Shown piece by piece: positions 25,239 through 33,653 of a stretch of 64,000 nucleotides of DNA. The position numbers were made by a program, and so were the translations under genes. The notes below the pieces were generated by a model, which ran no database searches, was not told the DNA's origin, and saw only the letters and a program-made list of their open reading frames with translations. Every line of letters begins with the position of its first letter. The first letter of the stretch is position 1. Origin of the DNA: Paractinoplanes rishiriensis (GTDB lineage: Bacteria; Actinomycetota; Actinomycetes; Mycobacteriales; Micromonosporaceae); contig NZ_BOMV01000105.1 of assembly GCF_016862375.1 (NCBI RefSeq), positions 1-64,000 on the forward strand, given 5' to 3'.

Positions 25239-25877
25239 CCCGTCGTCATACAGGCGGGCGCCAGGAGCACAGGCCGGTATCGGCGGCCGCATCGCGGAAT
25301 CCCGGGTGGGCGTGCTTTCCTGGCGGGAGCGCCCGTTCCCTGCCCTCGCAACCGCATCGTGGGACCGTGTCCTGCAAAATGGACAGTCATTCCATGCTCG
25401 GGGAATCGCCTGGAACAAAAGCCGCATTGCTCCGTAACGCACCGACGATTGCCAGATCTCGTAGAACTCCGGCCCATTCGGATAGCCCATTCGGAACCCC
25501 AACTCGACACAACCGCTCTTGGACACACCATCGCGGTGGCAAGTCGGTAGGCCGGTCGCAAGAACGGTGAAGTCGAGCGGTCGGGCCTGCCCAAAAGGTC
25601 GAGTTCGACATTGAGCTGGCAAGGGACTTCGGCCGGTGATCGCGCATGGGATCGGTCGCGGTGATCCTGGGCGGTGCGGTGATCCTGGGCGGTGCGGTGG
25701 GCCGTGCGGTGCGGTGCGGTGGGCGGTGCGGTGCGGTGGGCGGTGCGGTGGGCGGTGCGGTGCGGTGCGGGGGGCGGTGCGGTGCAGTGGGCGGGCGGTG
25801 CGGTGGGCCGGGCGGTGCGGTGTGTTGGGGCGAGGCGGTGGGATGGTGAGGGTCTATGTCTGGTGGGCGGGTGGGCC
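25239..25877. other. Non-coding stretch upstream of the rhamnose catabolic operon
   Basis: About 640 bases without a supportable gene. The first part (25239-25630) has mixed composition and short open frames on both strands that show no recognisable domain or codon bias. The second part (about 25667-25850) is a G-rich repeat described separately. Long minus-strand frames here have shadow-like composition. Confidence 0.4.
25667..25850 (+). repeat. G-rich low-complexity repeat (GGTGCGG/GGGCGG motifs)
   Basis: About 180 bases made almost only of G, C and T on the plus strand, built from irregular copies of GGTGCGGT and GGGCGGTGCGGT, with only a few A residues before about 25850. Many GGG and GG runs are spaced by one to seven bases, so the plus strand (non-template for the rha catabolic operon) could form G-quadruplexes. 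It ends about 30 bases before the -35 of the rhaEW promoter. Confidence 0.8.
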
Positions 25878-25942
25878 TTGACCGGGGGGATGCGGGGCCG
25901 TAATCTGGCCGCAATGTGTGAAACGTTTCATGACGGGTAAGG
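25878..25942 (+). promoter_or_regulatory. Promoter and perfect operator of the rhaEW-rhaB-lutABC operon
   Basis: TTGACC (25878-25883), a 17-base spacer and TAATCT (25901-25906) form a near-consensus promoter with a start near 25913. Twelve bases after the -10 lies TGAAACGTTTCA (25919-25930), a perfect 12-bp palindrome and the best copy of the rhamnose operator. AAGGA (25938-25942) is the ribosome binding site for the ATG at 25948. Confidence 0.87.
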
Positions 25943-25947
25943 ACGCG

Positions 25948-27978
25948 ATGACTAACCCCGCAGTGCGTGAGCTGCTGGAGCGGAGTAATCGGCTCGGGGC
26001 CGATCCGCGGAATACCAACTACGCCGGGGGGAACACCTCGGCCAAGGGGACGGCTCCGGATCCGGTTACCGGGGACTCGGCCGAGCTCGTCTGGGTCAAG
26101 GGGTCCGGTGGGGACCTCGGCACGCTCAAGGAGAGCGGGCTCGCCGTGCTGCGGCTCGATCGGCTGCGGGCGCTTACCGCCGTTTATCCGGGGGTGGAGC
26201 GCGAGGACGAGATGGTCGCGGCGTTCGACTACTGCCTGCACGGGCGGGGTGGGGCGGCGCCCAGTATCGACACGGCCATGCACGGGCTGGTTGACGTTGC
26301 GCATGTCGATCACCTGCATCCGGACTCGGGCATCGCGATTGCCACCGCGGCGGACGGGCCGGCGCTCACCAAGGAGATCTTTTCCGACCGGGTGCTCTGG
26401 GTGCCGTGGCGGCGGCCGGGGTTCCAGCTCGGGCTCGACATCGCGGCGGTGCAGCGGGCCAACCCGCAGGCCATCGGCGTGATCCTCGGCGGGCACGGGA
26501 TCACCGCGTGGGGGGCGACCAGCGCGGAGTGCGAGGCCAACTCGCTCGAGATCATCAAGACGGCCGCCGACTATCTGGCTTCGCACGGCAACCGGGAGCC
26601 GTTCGGTGCGGCCGTGCACCGGAGCCTGGGCGAGGCCGAGCGGCGGGAGCGGGCCGCAGCGCTCTTCCCGGTGCTGCGCGGGCTCGCGTCCACCGACCGG
26701 GCTCAGGTCGGCCACTACACCGACGCCGACGTGGTGCTCGACTTCGTCAACAGTGCGCGGATGCCGGAACTGGCCGCGCTCGGCACCTCCTGCCCGGACC
26801 ACTTCCTGCGCACCAAGGTCAAGCCGCTGGTGGTCGACACCGCGCCGGACGCGCCGCTCGAGGACGTCGTGGCGCGGGTCAAGGAACTGCACGCGGCCTA
26901 CCGGGACGACTACCGCGGCTACTACGAGCGCAACGCCGCACCGGACAGCCCGGCCATGCGCGGCGCCGACCCGGCCATCGTGCTCGTGCCGGGCGTGGGC
27001 ATGTTCTCGTTCGGCGCCAACAAGCAGACCGCCCGGGTGGCCGGTGAGTTCTACGTCAACGCGATCAACGTGATGCGCGGGGCCGAATCCGTCTCCAGCT
27101 ACGCGCCGATCGACGAGGCCGAGAAGTTCCGCATCGAGTACTGGGCGCTCGAGGAGGCCAAGCTTCAGCGCATGCCCAAGCCCAAGCCGCTGGCCACCCG
27201 GATCGCGTACGTGACCGGCGGCGGCTCGGGCATCGGCCGGGCCATCGCCGTCCGGCTTGCCGCCGAGGGCGCCTGTGTGGTCGTGGCCGACCGCGACTTC
27301 GCGGCGGCGCAACAAACAGCGAAAGAGATCGGCGGCAGCGACGTCGCTCTCGCGGTCGCGGCCGACGTGACGAGCGCGGACGCGATCGCCGCCTCGCTGC
27401 GGGACGCCGTGCTCGCGTTCGGCGGCATTGATCTGGTGGTCAACAACGCTGGGCTGTCCGTCTCGAAGCCGCTGCTGGAGACCACCGAGCAGGACTGGGA
27501 CCTGCAGCACGACGTGATGGCGAAGGGCTCGTTCCTGGTCTCCCGCGAGGCGGCCCGCATCATGATCCCGCAGGGGATGGGCGGCGACGTCATCTACATC
27601 TCCAGCAAGAACTCGATTTTCGCGGGACCGAACAATGTCGCGTACGGGGCGACCAAGGCCGACCAGGCGCATCAGGTCCGTCTGCTGGCGGCGGAGCTCG
27701 GGGCCTATGGCGTACGGGTGAACGGCATCAACCCGGACGGCGTGGTGCGCGGGTCCGGGATCTTCGCCGGCGGCTGGGGCGCGAAACGTGCGGCCGTCTA
27801 CGGCGTGCCGGAGGAGAAGCTCGGCGAGTACTACGCGCAGCGCACCCTGCTCAAGCGCGAGGTGCTGCCCGAGCACGTGGCGAACGCGGTGTTCGCCCTG
27901 ACCGGCGGCGACCTGACGCACACGACCGGCCTGCACATCCCGGTCGACGCCGGCGTCGCTGCGGCCTTCCTGAGATGA
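25948..27978 (+). CDS. rhaEW: Bifunctional L-rhamnulose-1-phosphate aldolase / L-lactaldehyde dehydrogenase
   Basis: A 676-residue fusion. The N-terminal half is a class II aldolase: YAGGNTSAKG near residue 30 and the zinc histidines H119, H122 and H124 in AHVDHLHPD. It cleaves rhamnulose-1-phosphate to DHAP and L-lactaldehyde. The C-terminal half is a short-chain dehydrogenase with the nucleotide motif GGGSGIG (424-430), NNAG, and the catalytic Y566 and K570 in YGATK; it oxidises lactaldehyde to L-lactate. The start at 25948 is chosen because promoter, operator and AAGGA place the mRNA start near 25913. First gene of the catabolic operon. Confidence 0.94.
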   Translation: MTNPAVRELLERSNRLGADPRNTNYAGGNTSAKGTAPDPVTGDSAELVWVKGSGGDLGTLKESGLAVLRLDRLRALTAVYPGVEREDEMVAAFDYCLHGRGGAAPSIDTAMHGLVDVAHVDHLHPDSGIAIATAADGPALTKEIFSDRVLWVPWRRPGFQLGLDIAAVQRANPQAIGVILGGHGITAWGATSAECEANSLEIIKTAADYLASHGNREPFGAAVHRSLGEAERRERAAALFPVLRGLASTDRAQVGHYTDADVVLDFVNSARMPELAALGTSCPDHFLRTKVKPLVVDTAPDAPLEDVVARVKELHAAYRDDYRGYYERNAAPDSPAMRGADPAIVLVPGVGMFSFGANKQTARVAGEFYVNAINVMRGAESVSSYAPIDEAEKFRIEYWALEEAKLQRMPKPKPLATRIAYVTGGGSGIGRAIAVRLAAEGACVVVADRDFAAAQQTAKEIGGSDVALAVAADVTSADAIAASLRDAVLAFGGIDLVVNNAGLSVSKPLLETTEQDWDLQHDVMAKGSFLVSREAARIMIPQGMGGDVIYISSKNSIFAGPNNVAYGATKADQAHQVRLLAAELGAYGVRVNGINPDGVVRGSGIFAGGWGAKRAAVYGVPEEKLGEYYAQRTLLKREVLPEHVANAVFALTGGDLTHTTGLHIPVDAGVAAAFLR

Positions 27979-29375
27979 CAAAGTTGACCGAGTTCGCGGC
28001 GGTCGACCTCGGCGCGTCCAGCGGGCGCGTCATGGTCGGCCGCGCCGGGCCGGGCGAGCTGGCGCTGACCGAGGCGCACCGGTTCCCGAACGAGCCGGTC
28101 CGCGCCGCCGGCACCCTGCTCTGGGACATCCTTTCGCTCTATCGGGGCGTGCTGGACGGCCTGGCCAAGGCGGGCCCGGTCGCGAGCATCGGCATCGACT
28201 CGTGGGCGGTGGACTACGGGCTGCTGGACTCGTCGGGTGCGCTGCTCGGCAACCCCGTGCACTACCGGGATTCGCGGACCGACGGCGTGCCGGACCAGGT
28301 GGCGCGGACTCTCGGCGACGAGCGGCTCTACGAGGTCACCGGCCTGCAGAAACTGCCGTTCAACACGATCTATCAGCTGGTGTCGGCGATCGGCACGCCG
28401 CAGTACGAGGCGGCCCAGCAGGTGCTGCTCATCCCGGACCTGCTGGCGTACTGGCTGACCGGGGAGTTGGGCGCGGAGTACACCAACGCGTCCACCACCG
28501 AACTCGTCGACGTGCACACCCGGGACTGGTCGTTGCCGCTGATCACCGGGGTGGGTTTGCGGCCGTCGTTGTTCCCGCCGATCCGTCGGCCGGGGAGTGT
28601 CATCGGCGAGCACTCGGGGACCCCGGTCGTGGCGGTGGGATCGCACGACACGGCTTCCGCGGTGGTGGGGGTTCCGGCCGAGGGGGAGCGGTTCGCCTAC
28701 ATCTCGTGCGGGACCTGGTCGCTGGTCGGGTTGGAGCTGCCGGAGCCGGTGCTGACCGAGGAGTCCCGGCGGGCCAACTTCACCAACGAGGGCGGCGTCG
28801 ACGGGACCATTCGCTACCTGCGCAACGTGATGGGCCTCTGGCCGTTGCAGGAGTGCATGCGTGAATGGGGCACAACCGACATTACGGATCTGCTCCGCGG
28901 GGCCGCGCGGGAGAAGGCGCTCCAGTCCGTCGTGGATCTTGACGATCCGGTGTTCCTGCCGCCCGGCGACATGATCGGGCGGCTGGTGCGAGCGGCCGGC
29001 CTCCAGGATCCCAGCCCGCCGGTGATTACCCGCTGCATCCTCGACAGTCTCGCGCTCGCCCAGCAGCGGGCGATCGAGCAGGCTCAGCAACTCGCCGGCC
29101 GCGACGTCGACGCGGTGCACATCGTCGGCGGCGGCGCCCGCAACGAACTGCTCTGCCAGCTCACCGCGGACGCCTGCGGACTGCCCGTGCTGGCCGGTCC
29201 GGTGGAGGCCACCGCGCTCGGCAACATCCTGGTGCAGGCCCGCGCGGCCGGGGTGATCGGCGGCGACCTGGCGGCATTGCGCGCGGTTCTGCGGCAGACT
29301 CAGCAGATCGTGCGGTACGAGCCGCGCGGTGACGCGTCCGCCTGGCGGCACGCGGCCAAACGGATCGCGGGTTAG
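27975..29375 (+). CDS. rhaB: L-rhamnulokinase
   Basis: A 466-residue FGGY-family sugar kinase that makes rhamnulose-1-phosphate. The phosphate loop is AAVDLGASSGRVMVG near the N-terminus; SIGIDSWAVDYGLLD carries the catalytic aspartate, and ISCGTWSLVGLELPEPV and HIVGGGARNELLCQL are ATP-site stretches typical of RhaB. The ATG overlaps the aldolase stop by four bases (ATGA), indicating translational coupling. It provides the substrate for the enzyme encoded just upstream. Confidence 0.95.
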   Translation: MTKLTEFAAVDLGASSGRVMVGRAGPGELALTEAHRFPNEPVRAAGTLLWDILSLYRGVLDGLAKAGPVASIGIDSWAVDYGLLDSSGALLGNPVHYRDSRTDGVPDQVARTLGDERLYEVTGLQKLPFNTIYQLVSAIGTPQYEAAQQVLLIPDLLAYWLTGELGAEYTNASTTELVDVHTRDWSLPLITGVGLRPSLFPPIRRPGSVIGEHSGTPVVAVGSHDTASAVVGVPAEGERFAYISCGTWSLVGLELPEPVLTEESRRANFTNEGGVDGTIRYLRNVMGLWPLQECMREWGTTDITDLLRGAAREKALQSVVDLDDPVFLPPGDMIGRLVRAAGLQDPSPPVITRCILDSLALAQQRAIEQAQQLAGRDVDAVHIVGGGARNELLCQLTADACGLPVLAGPVEATALGNILVQARAAGVIGGDLAALRAVLRQTQQIVRYEPRGDASAWRHAAKRIAG

Positions 29376-29386
29376 GGAGGCGGCCG

Positions 29387-30112
29387 GTGCGGATCGCTCT
29401 GTTCGTCACCTGCCTGGCCGACACCATGTTTCCGGCGGCGGCGAAGGCGACCGTGCACCTGCTGGAGCGGCTCGGGCATGAGGTCGTCTTTCCCACCGAG
29501 CAGACGTGCTGCGGCCAGATGCACATCAACACCGGCTATCAGAAGGACGCCCTGCCACTCGTACAAAGGCATGTAAAGGTTTTTGAAGAATTTGATCTGG
29601 TCGTGGCGCCGTCGGGGAGCTGTGTCGGATCGGTGCGCCACCAGCACGCGATGGTGGCTGCGGGGGATGCCGGTCTCGCGACTCGCGCTTCCGGGGTTGC
29701 TTCGAGGACGTACGAGTTGAGCGAGCTTCTCGTGGACGTGCTGGGTGTCGAGGACGTCGGCGCATATTTTCCACACCGGGTGACTTATCACCCCACCTGC
29801 CACTCGTTGCGGGTGCTGCGGGTGGGCGACAAGCCGTTGCGGCTGCTGCGGAAGGTGCGCGGTCTGGATCTTGTGGAGTTGCCGGAGGCCGAGCAGTGTT
29901 GCGGGTTCGGGGGGACGTTTTCTGTGAAAAATGCGGATACGTCGACCGCGATGCTCGCCGACAAGATGCGGCACGTGCTGAGCACCGGTGCGGACGTGTG
30001 CACGGCCGGCGACGCGTCCTGTCTCATGCACATCGGCGGCGGATTGTCCCGGTTGCGCACGGGGGTCCGGACGGTGCACCTGGCCGAGATCCTGGCCTCG
30101 ACAGAGTCGTGA
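29387..30112 (+). CDS. lutA: L-lactate utilization protein LutA (CCG-motif subunit)
   Basis: A 241-residue protein with two cysteine-rich CCG modules (EQTCCGQMHINTGY and AEQCCGFGGTFSVKN), which bind an iron-sulphur cofactor in the heterodisulfide-reductase-like subunit of the LutABC L-lactate oxidase. Length and the early VTCLADTMFP signature fit LutA. The GTG start has AGGGAGG upstream, 11 bases after rhaB. Its position in a rhamnose operon makes sense because lactaldehyde oxidation yields L-lactate. Confidence 0.94.
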   Translation: MRIALFVTCLADTMFPAAAKATVHLLERLGHEVVFPTEQTCCGQMHINTGYQKDALPLVQRHVKVFEEFDLVVAPSGSCVGSVRHQHAMVAAGDAGLATRASGVASRTYELSELLVDVLGVEDVGAYFPHRVTYHPTCHSLRVLRVGDKPLRLLRKVRGLDLVELPEAEQCCGFGGTFSVKNADTSTAMLADKMRHVLSTGADVCTAGDASCLMHIGGGLSRLRTGVRTVHLAEILASTES

Positions 30113-30157
30113 CCGACTGCACCGGAGTGAGCGAAGCGGTCGGAGGGCCAGGAGGGC

Positions 30158-30231
30158 ATGACAAAGAAAGTTCAGTCATGACCGATGGCACTGGAGCGGG
30201 ACGGCGTGACAAGGGAGGCTCATTCACGTGA
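30158..30231 (+). other. Two overlapping mini-ORFs coupling lutA to lutB
   Basis: In the 115-base gap, AGGAGGG precedes ATG 30158, which opens a 7-codon frame (MTKKVQS). Its stop overlaps ATG 30178 as ATGA, opening a 17-codon frame (MTDGTGAGRRDKGGSFT) whose stop overlaps the GTG of lutB at 30228. The tight stop/start chain suggests a reinitiation path into lutB, or peptide remnants. GGGAGG before 30228 would also allow direct initiation. Confidence 0.4.
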
Positions 30232-31655
30232 CGACTTTTCTGGGGATGCCGGCTCGGGCTCCGCGCGGTGTTGGGCACCTGCGTGGCGATGAACCGTTCC
30301 CGGTCGCCGCCCGCACCGCGCTGGCCGACCCGCAGCTGCGCCGCAACCTCAACCACGCCACCACCACGATCCGCGGCAAGTCCGGCCGGGTGATCGCGGA
30401 GCTTCCGGACTGGCAGGAGTTGCGTTCGGCGGGTTCGGCGCTCAAGGCGCACACGATGGCCAATCTGCCCGCCCTGCTGGAGCAACTCGAGGCGGCGGTG
30501 ACCGCCGCGGGCGGCGTGGTGCACTGGGCGGCCGACGCCAACGAGGCCAACCGGATCGTCACCGAGCTGGTGCAGGCCACCGGCGAGCAGCGAGTCATCA
30601 AGGTCAAGTCGATGGCCACCCAGGAGATCGGTCTCAACGAGGCCCTCGAAGAGGCCGGCATCACCCCGGTGGAGACCGACCTGGCCGAGCTGATCGTGCA
30701 GTTGGGCGACGACAAGCCCAGCCACATCCTGGTGCCGGCCATCCACCGCAACCGGGCCGAGATCCGCGAGATCTTCCTGCGCGCCATGCCCGGCGTGGAT
30801 CCGTCACTCACCGACGACCCGCCCCGGCTGGCCGGCGCCGCCCGGCAATACCTGCGCCAGACGTTCCTGAGCACCCGGGTGGCGGTGTCCGGCGCCAACT
30901 TCGGGATCGCCGAGACCGGCACGCTGGCGGTGGTCGAGTCGGAGGGCAACGGCCGGATGTGCCTGACCCTGCCGGACACGCTGATCACCGTGATGGGCAT
31001 CGAAAAGGTGGTGCCGGCCTGGCAGGACCTGGAGGTGTTCCTGCAACTGCTGCCGCGCGCGTCGACCGGCGAGCGGATGAACCCGTACACCTCGATGTGG
31101 ACCGGCGTGACCCCCGGCGACGGCCCGCAGAATTTCCACCTGGTGCTGCTCGACAACGGCCGCAGCGCGGTGCTGGCCGACGAGGTGGGCCGCCAGGCGC
31201 TGCACTGCATCCGGTGCTCGGCCTGTCTGAACGTGTGCCCGGTCTACCAGCGGACCGGCGGGCACGCGTACGGCTCGGTGTATCCCGGCCCGATCGGCGC
31301 GGTGCTGTCCCCGCAGCTGACCGGCGTGGCCGACAACGCCTCGCTGCCGTATGCGTCGTCGCTCTGCGGTGCCTGCTTCGACGCCTGTCCCGTGAAGATC
31401 GACATCCCGGCGATCCTGGTGCACCTCCGCAACGAGACCCCACACCCGCGGTCCGAGGCGGCCATGATGGCGGCTGCGGCCTACATCATGAAACACCCAA
31501 GGTTGTACGCCCGAGCCCAGCGCGCCGCCAAGCTGGCCCGCCTGGTAGGCCGCCGCGGCCGGGGCCTGCCGCCGCCGCTCAACGGCTGGTCCGCGTCCCG
31601 GGATCTGCCGGCGCCACCACCGCAGACGTTCCGGGACTGGTGGGCAAAGCGATGA
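30228..31655 (+). CDS. lutB: L-lactate utilization iron-sulphur protein LutB
   Basis: A 475-residue subunit of the LutABC L-lactate oxidation complex. An N-terminal LUD domain (VIKVKSMATQEIGLNEALE; SGANFGIAETGTLAVVESEG) is followed by two 4Fe-4S cluster motifs: C327, C330, C333 and C337 in CIRCSACLNVCP, and C380, C383 and C387 in CGACFDACP. The C-terminal tail (GWSASRDLPAPPPQTFRDWW) is typical. The complex oxidises L-lactate to pyruvate in the cytoplasm. The GTG start overlaps a mini-ORF stop; the end overlaps lutC by four bases. Confidence 0.95.
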   Translation: MTTFLGMPARAPRGVGHLRGDEPFPVAARTALADPQLRRNLNHATTTIRGKSGRVIAELPDWQELRSAGSALKAHTMANLPALLEQLEAAVTAAGGVVHWAADANEANRIVTELVQATGEQRVIKVKSMATQEIGLNEALEEAGITPVETDLAELIVQLGDDKPSHILVPAIHRNRAEIREIFLRAMPGVDPSLTDDPPRLAGAARQYLRQTFLSTRVAVSGANFGIAETGTLAVVESEGNGRMCLTLPDTLITVMGIEKVVPAWQDLEVFLQLLPRASTGERMNPYTSMWTGVTPGDGPQNFHLVLLDNGRSAVLADEVGRQALHCIRCSACLNVCPVYQRTGGHAYGSVYPGPIGAVLSPQLTGVADNASLPYASSLCGACFDACPVKIDIPAILVHLRNETPHPRSEAAMMAAAAYIMKHPRLYARAQRAAKLARLVGRRGRGLPPPLNGWSASRDLPAPPPQTFRDWWAKR

Positions 31656-32257
31656 ACTCCAAAAAACTGATCCTGGGCCGGATCCGAGCGGCGCTGGGCG
31701 AGGACGCGCCGCCGTCCCCGCCGATCCCCCGCGACTATCGGAGGGGCGAGGGCAAGGCCGACCTGGACCTGCTGGTGGAGCGCCTGGTCGACTACAAGGC
31801 CGCGGTGCATCGGGCCTTGGATTCCGCGACGCTGCCGAGCGTGATCGCCGAGATTCAGGGCTCAGGTGTCCTGGTCGTGCCGTCGGGGTTGCCGACCACC
31901 TGGCTGCCCGCGGCAGTCGAGCCGCTGGTCGACGACGGCACGTTGCCGGCCGACCGCATCGCGGCCGCCGACGGCGTGGTGACGGCCGCGGCGGTGGCGG
32001 TCGCCGAGACCGGGACGATCGTGCTGGACGCCTCGCCCGACCAGGGGCGCCGGATCATCACGCTGCTGCCAGATCTGCACATTTGCGTGCTGAGGCCGGA
32101 GCAGGTGGTGCAGTCCGTGCCGGAGGCAGTGGCGAGGCTAGACGCGACCCGCCCGCTGACGTGGATCAGCGGGCCGTCAGCGACGAGCGACATCGAGCTG
32201 AATCGCGTGGAGGGCGTGCACGGCCCCCGCAACCTGCACGTGATCCTGCTCGGCTGA
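31652..32257 (+). CDS. lutC: L-lactate utilization protein LutC
   Basis: A 201-residue LUD-domain protein, third subunit of LutABC. The motifs VAVAETGTIVLDASPDQGRR and HICVLRPEQVV are the typical core, and the end WISGPSATSDIELNRVEGVHGPRNL is diagnostic in its first part (ISGPSATSDIE). It overlaps lutB by four bases and is the last gene of the rhamnose-lactate operon. A convergent gene starts its 3' end four bases later, and no clear hairpin separates them. Confidence 0.94.
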   Translation: MNSKKLILGRIRAALGEDAPPSPPIPRDYRRGEGKADLDLLVERLVDYKAAVHRALDSATLPSVIAEIQGSGVLVVPSGLPTTWLPAAVEPLVDDGTLPADRIAAADGVVTAAAVAVAETGTIVLDASPDQGRRIITLLPDLHICVLRPEQVVQSVPEAVARLDATRPLTWISGPSATSDIELNRVEGVHGPRNLHVILLG

Positions 32258-32261
32258 CTAC

Positions 32262-32504
32262 CTATCGTTCCGGAATGTCAGTTTTGGCCGCGAGAAGCGT
32301 GGCCCGGGAGACGACCACGATCCGTTCGTAGTCCGCTCGGCCTGCGTCCGGTGGCAGATGTTGCTCGAGGGATTCCGTCGCGTCAGTGCCGATGACGGCG
32401 AAGTCGCCGTTGTCGAGCTCAAAAATATCGGGGCAGGTGCCGTTGCTGAGACTGCCGCGCTCGCGAGGTGTTAACCCGAGTCTGCGGATGATCTTCGGCT
32501 CCAT
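32262..32504 (-). CDS. Small conserved actinobacterial protein of unknown function
   Basis: An 80-residue acidic protein, KIIRRLGLTPRERGSLSNG at the start, then TCPDIFELDNGDFAVIGTD and YERIVVVSRATLLAAK. I recognise it as a common small protein of streptomycetes and relatives, often beside regulatory or accessory genes; its function is not known to me. The ATG (32502-32504) has AGGGGG upstream. It lies in a patch of visibly lower GC than the rhamnose operon, 100 bases downstream of a DUF6082 gene in the same direction, so the two may be co-transferred. Confidence 0.75.
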   Translation of the reverse strand: MEPKIIRRLGLTPRERGSLSNGTCPDIFELDNGDFAVIGTDATESLEQHLPPDAGRADYERIVVVSRATLLAAKTDIPER

Positions 32505-32604
32505 GCGGCCAGCCCCCTGAATAAAGTCCGACAAAAGGGCTGAACCGGGCGGCGCTGCCTTGAGGCAGCATCTCATGCGGACGTGCAACAGGCAACTTAA
32601 ACGC

Positions 32605-33351
32605 TCATTTGGGCGACACGATTTTGCCCAAACCCGGGTGCTCCGATCGAGTCGCTGCATTGGGCTGCTTGCGCGGCGACCGGCCCGACGATTCTTTGTA
32701 ATTCGTCACGTTCTGTTCGACGTTGCTGCTGTTGCTCGCCACTGCGTTGTAGTCTCGGCATATTCTGTCGGCTTCTTTGGCGAATAGGTACTCAGGACTG
32801 CCGGGTACCAAAGACTCACGCGCTCGTGCGGCGGCTGCCCAGTACCGCCGTATCTTTTGGCTGGTGAATAGATACTCCAAGGTGCGGAGAACGGCCTCGT
32901 TGTCGGCGTTGTCGAGCTTCAGAGATGTCCACTGAAATTGATAGATGATATTGGCATAGAGAAGCTGGCGGTTTTCTTTAGGGGAGAGGCCGGGCTCGAA
33001 GGCGGGCCAGACCTCGGCTAGTTCCTCGTCGTCGATGCTCATCCTCAGGATCTCCAGGTGCAGAGAACTCAGATCGGCTGAAGCGCTGCGTCGCAACTCG
33101 CGGAGATGGGTATGGGCGGTAACCACCACAACACATAGCGCAAAGCCGCTGATTATCGAGCTGAGTGCACCGAACGTCTGACCTACATCGCTTAATCTGC
33201 CCCAGTTCTCCGCTGTCCCGCGTTGGCCCACGATGGCGGCAAGGCCGACGCCCGACAGAAGTACGACGGCAGTCAGGAGTGCGGTCCCGAGGATCAAGAA
33301 GGGCAGGCGGGTGAAGGCGGCAGTCCGTTGTGGATGTCTTTTGTCGCCCAT
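32605..33351 (-). CDS. DUF6082-family membrane protein
   Basis: A 248-residue protein with two transmembrane helices near the N-terminus (FLILGTALLTAVVLLSGVGL and SSIISGFALCVVVVTA), followed by a helical cytoplasmic domain with LRRSASADLSSLHLEILRMS and NIIYQFQWTSLKL. This matches the DUF6082 family of actinobacteria as I recall it; the function is unknown. GGAGG lies eight bases before the ATG at 33349-33351, which is preferred over an earlier codon at 33537. Codon use is less GC-biased than in flanking genes, suggesting recent acquisition. Confidence 0.75.
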   Translation of the reverse strand: MGDKRHPQRTAAFTRLPFLILGTALLTAVVLLSGVGLAAIVGQRGTAENWGRLSDVGQTFGALSSIISGFALCVVVVTAHTHLRELRRSASADLSSLHLEILRMSIDDEELAEVWPAFEPGLSPKENRQLLYANIIYQFQWTSLKLDNADNEAVLRTLEYLFTSQKIRRYWAAAARARESLVPGSPEYLFAKEADRICRDYNAVASNSSNVEQNVTNYKESSGRSPRKQPNAATRSEHPGLGKIVSPK

Positions 33352-33653
33352 CGTCCCGACCTCCTGCCCGGCCGGTCGGGCAGGGCCCCGACCTGATCCG
33401 TTTGTGTGGTAGCCGCCTCCAGCGAGATTGCATGCGGTGTCGAACGAGGGGAGGCCCTCACGCTTATGGTGGGGCCAGAAGTCAAGAAAAGCTACGGCGG
33501 TCGCATGAGTGATATCCCAGCTTGATAACCGCCACATGGCAGATTGATGGGTAGCTGTCAGCCACCGTTCAAGACCATTAACGATCCCTAAGTCGACCGT
33601 TCCTTCATATTGCGGTACAGCGCCGGCTCTGGATCTCGGCTAGGGTCGGCGAC
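33352..33653. other. Divergent intergenic region, lower GC
   Basis: About 300 bases between DUF6082 and DUF1707 genes. It contains a small hairpin (GCCCG GCCGGT CGGGC) near 33366-33381 and a -10-like TAGGGT near 33641 for the plus-strand gene. Nothing else was recognised. Confidence 0.4.

Noticed and set aside
25367-25622. Minus-strand frame containing LGFRMGYPNGPEFYEIWQSS
   Set aside because: It looks somewhat protein-like but has no recognised domain, no good start signal and weak codon bias; not enough to call a gene.
25387-27981. Long minus-strand open frame opposite rhaEW
   Set aside because: It is antisense to a well-supported gene, has Arg/His/Val-rich shadow composition and has no recognisable domain.
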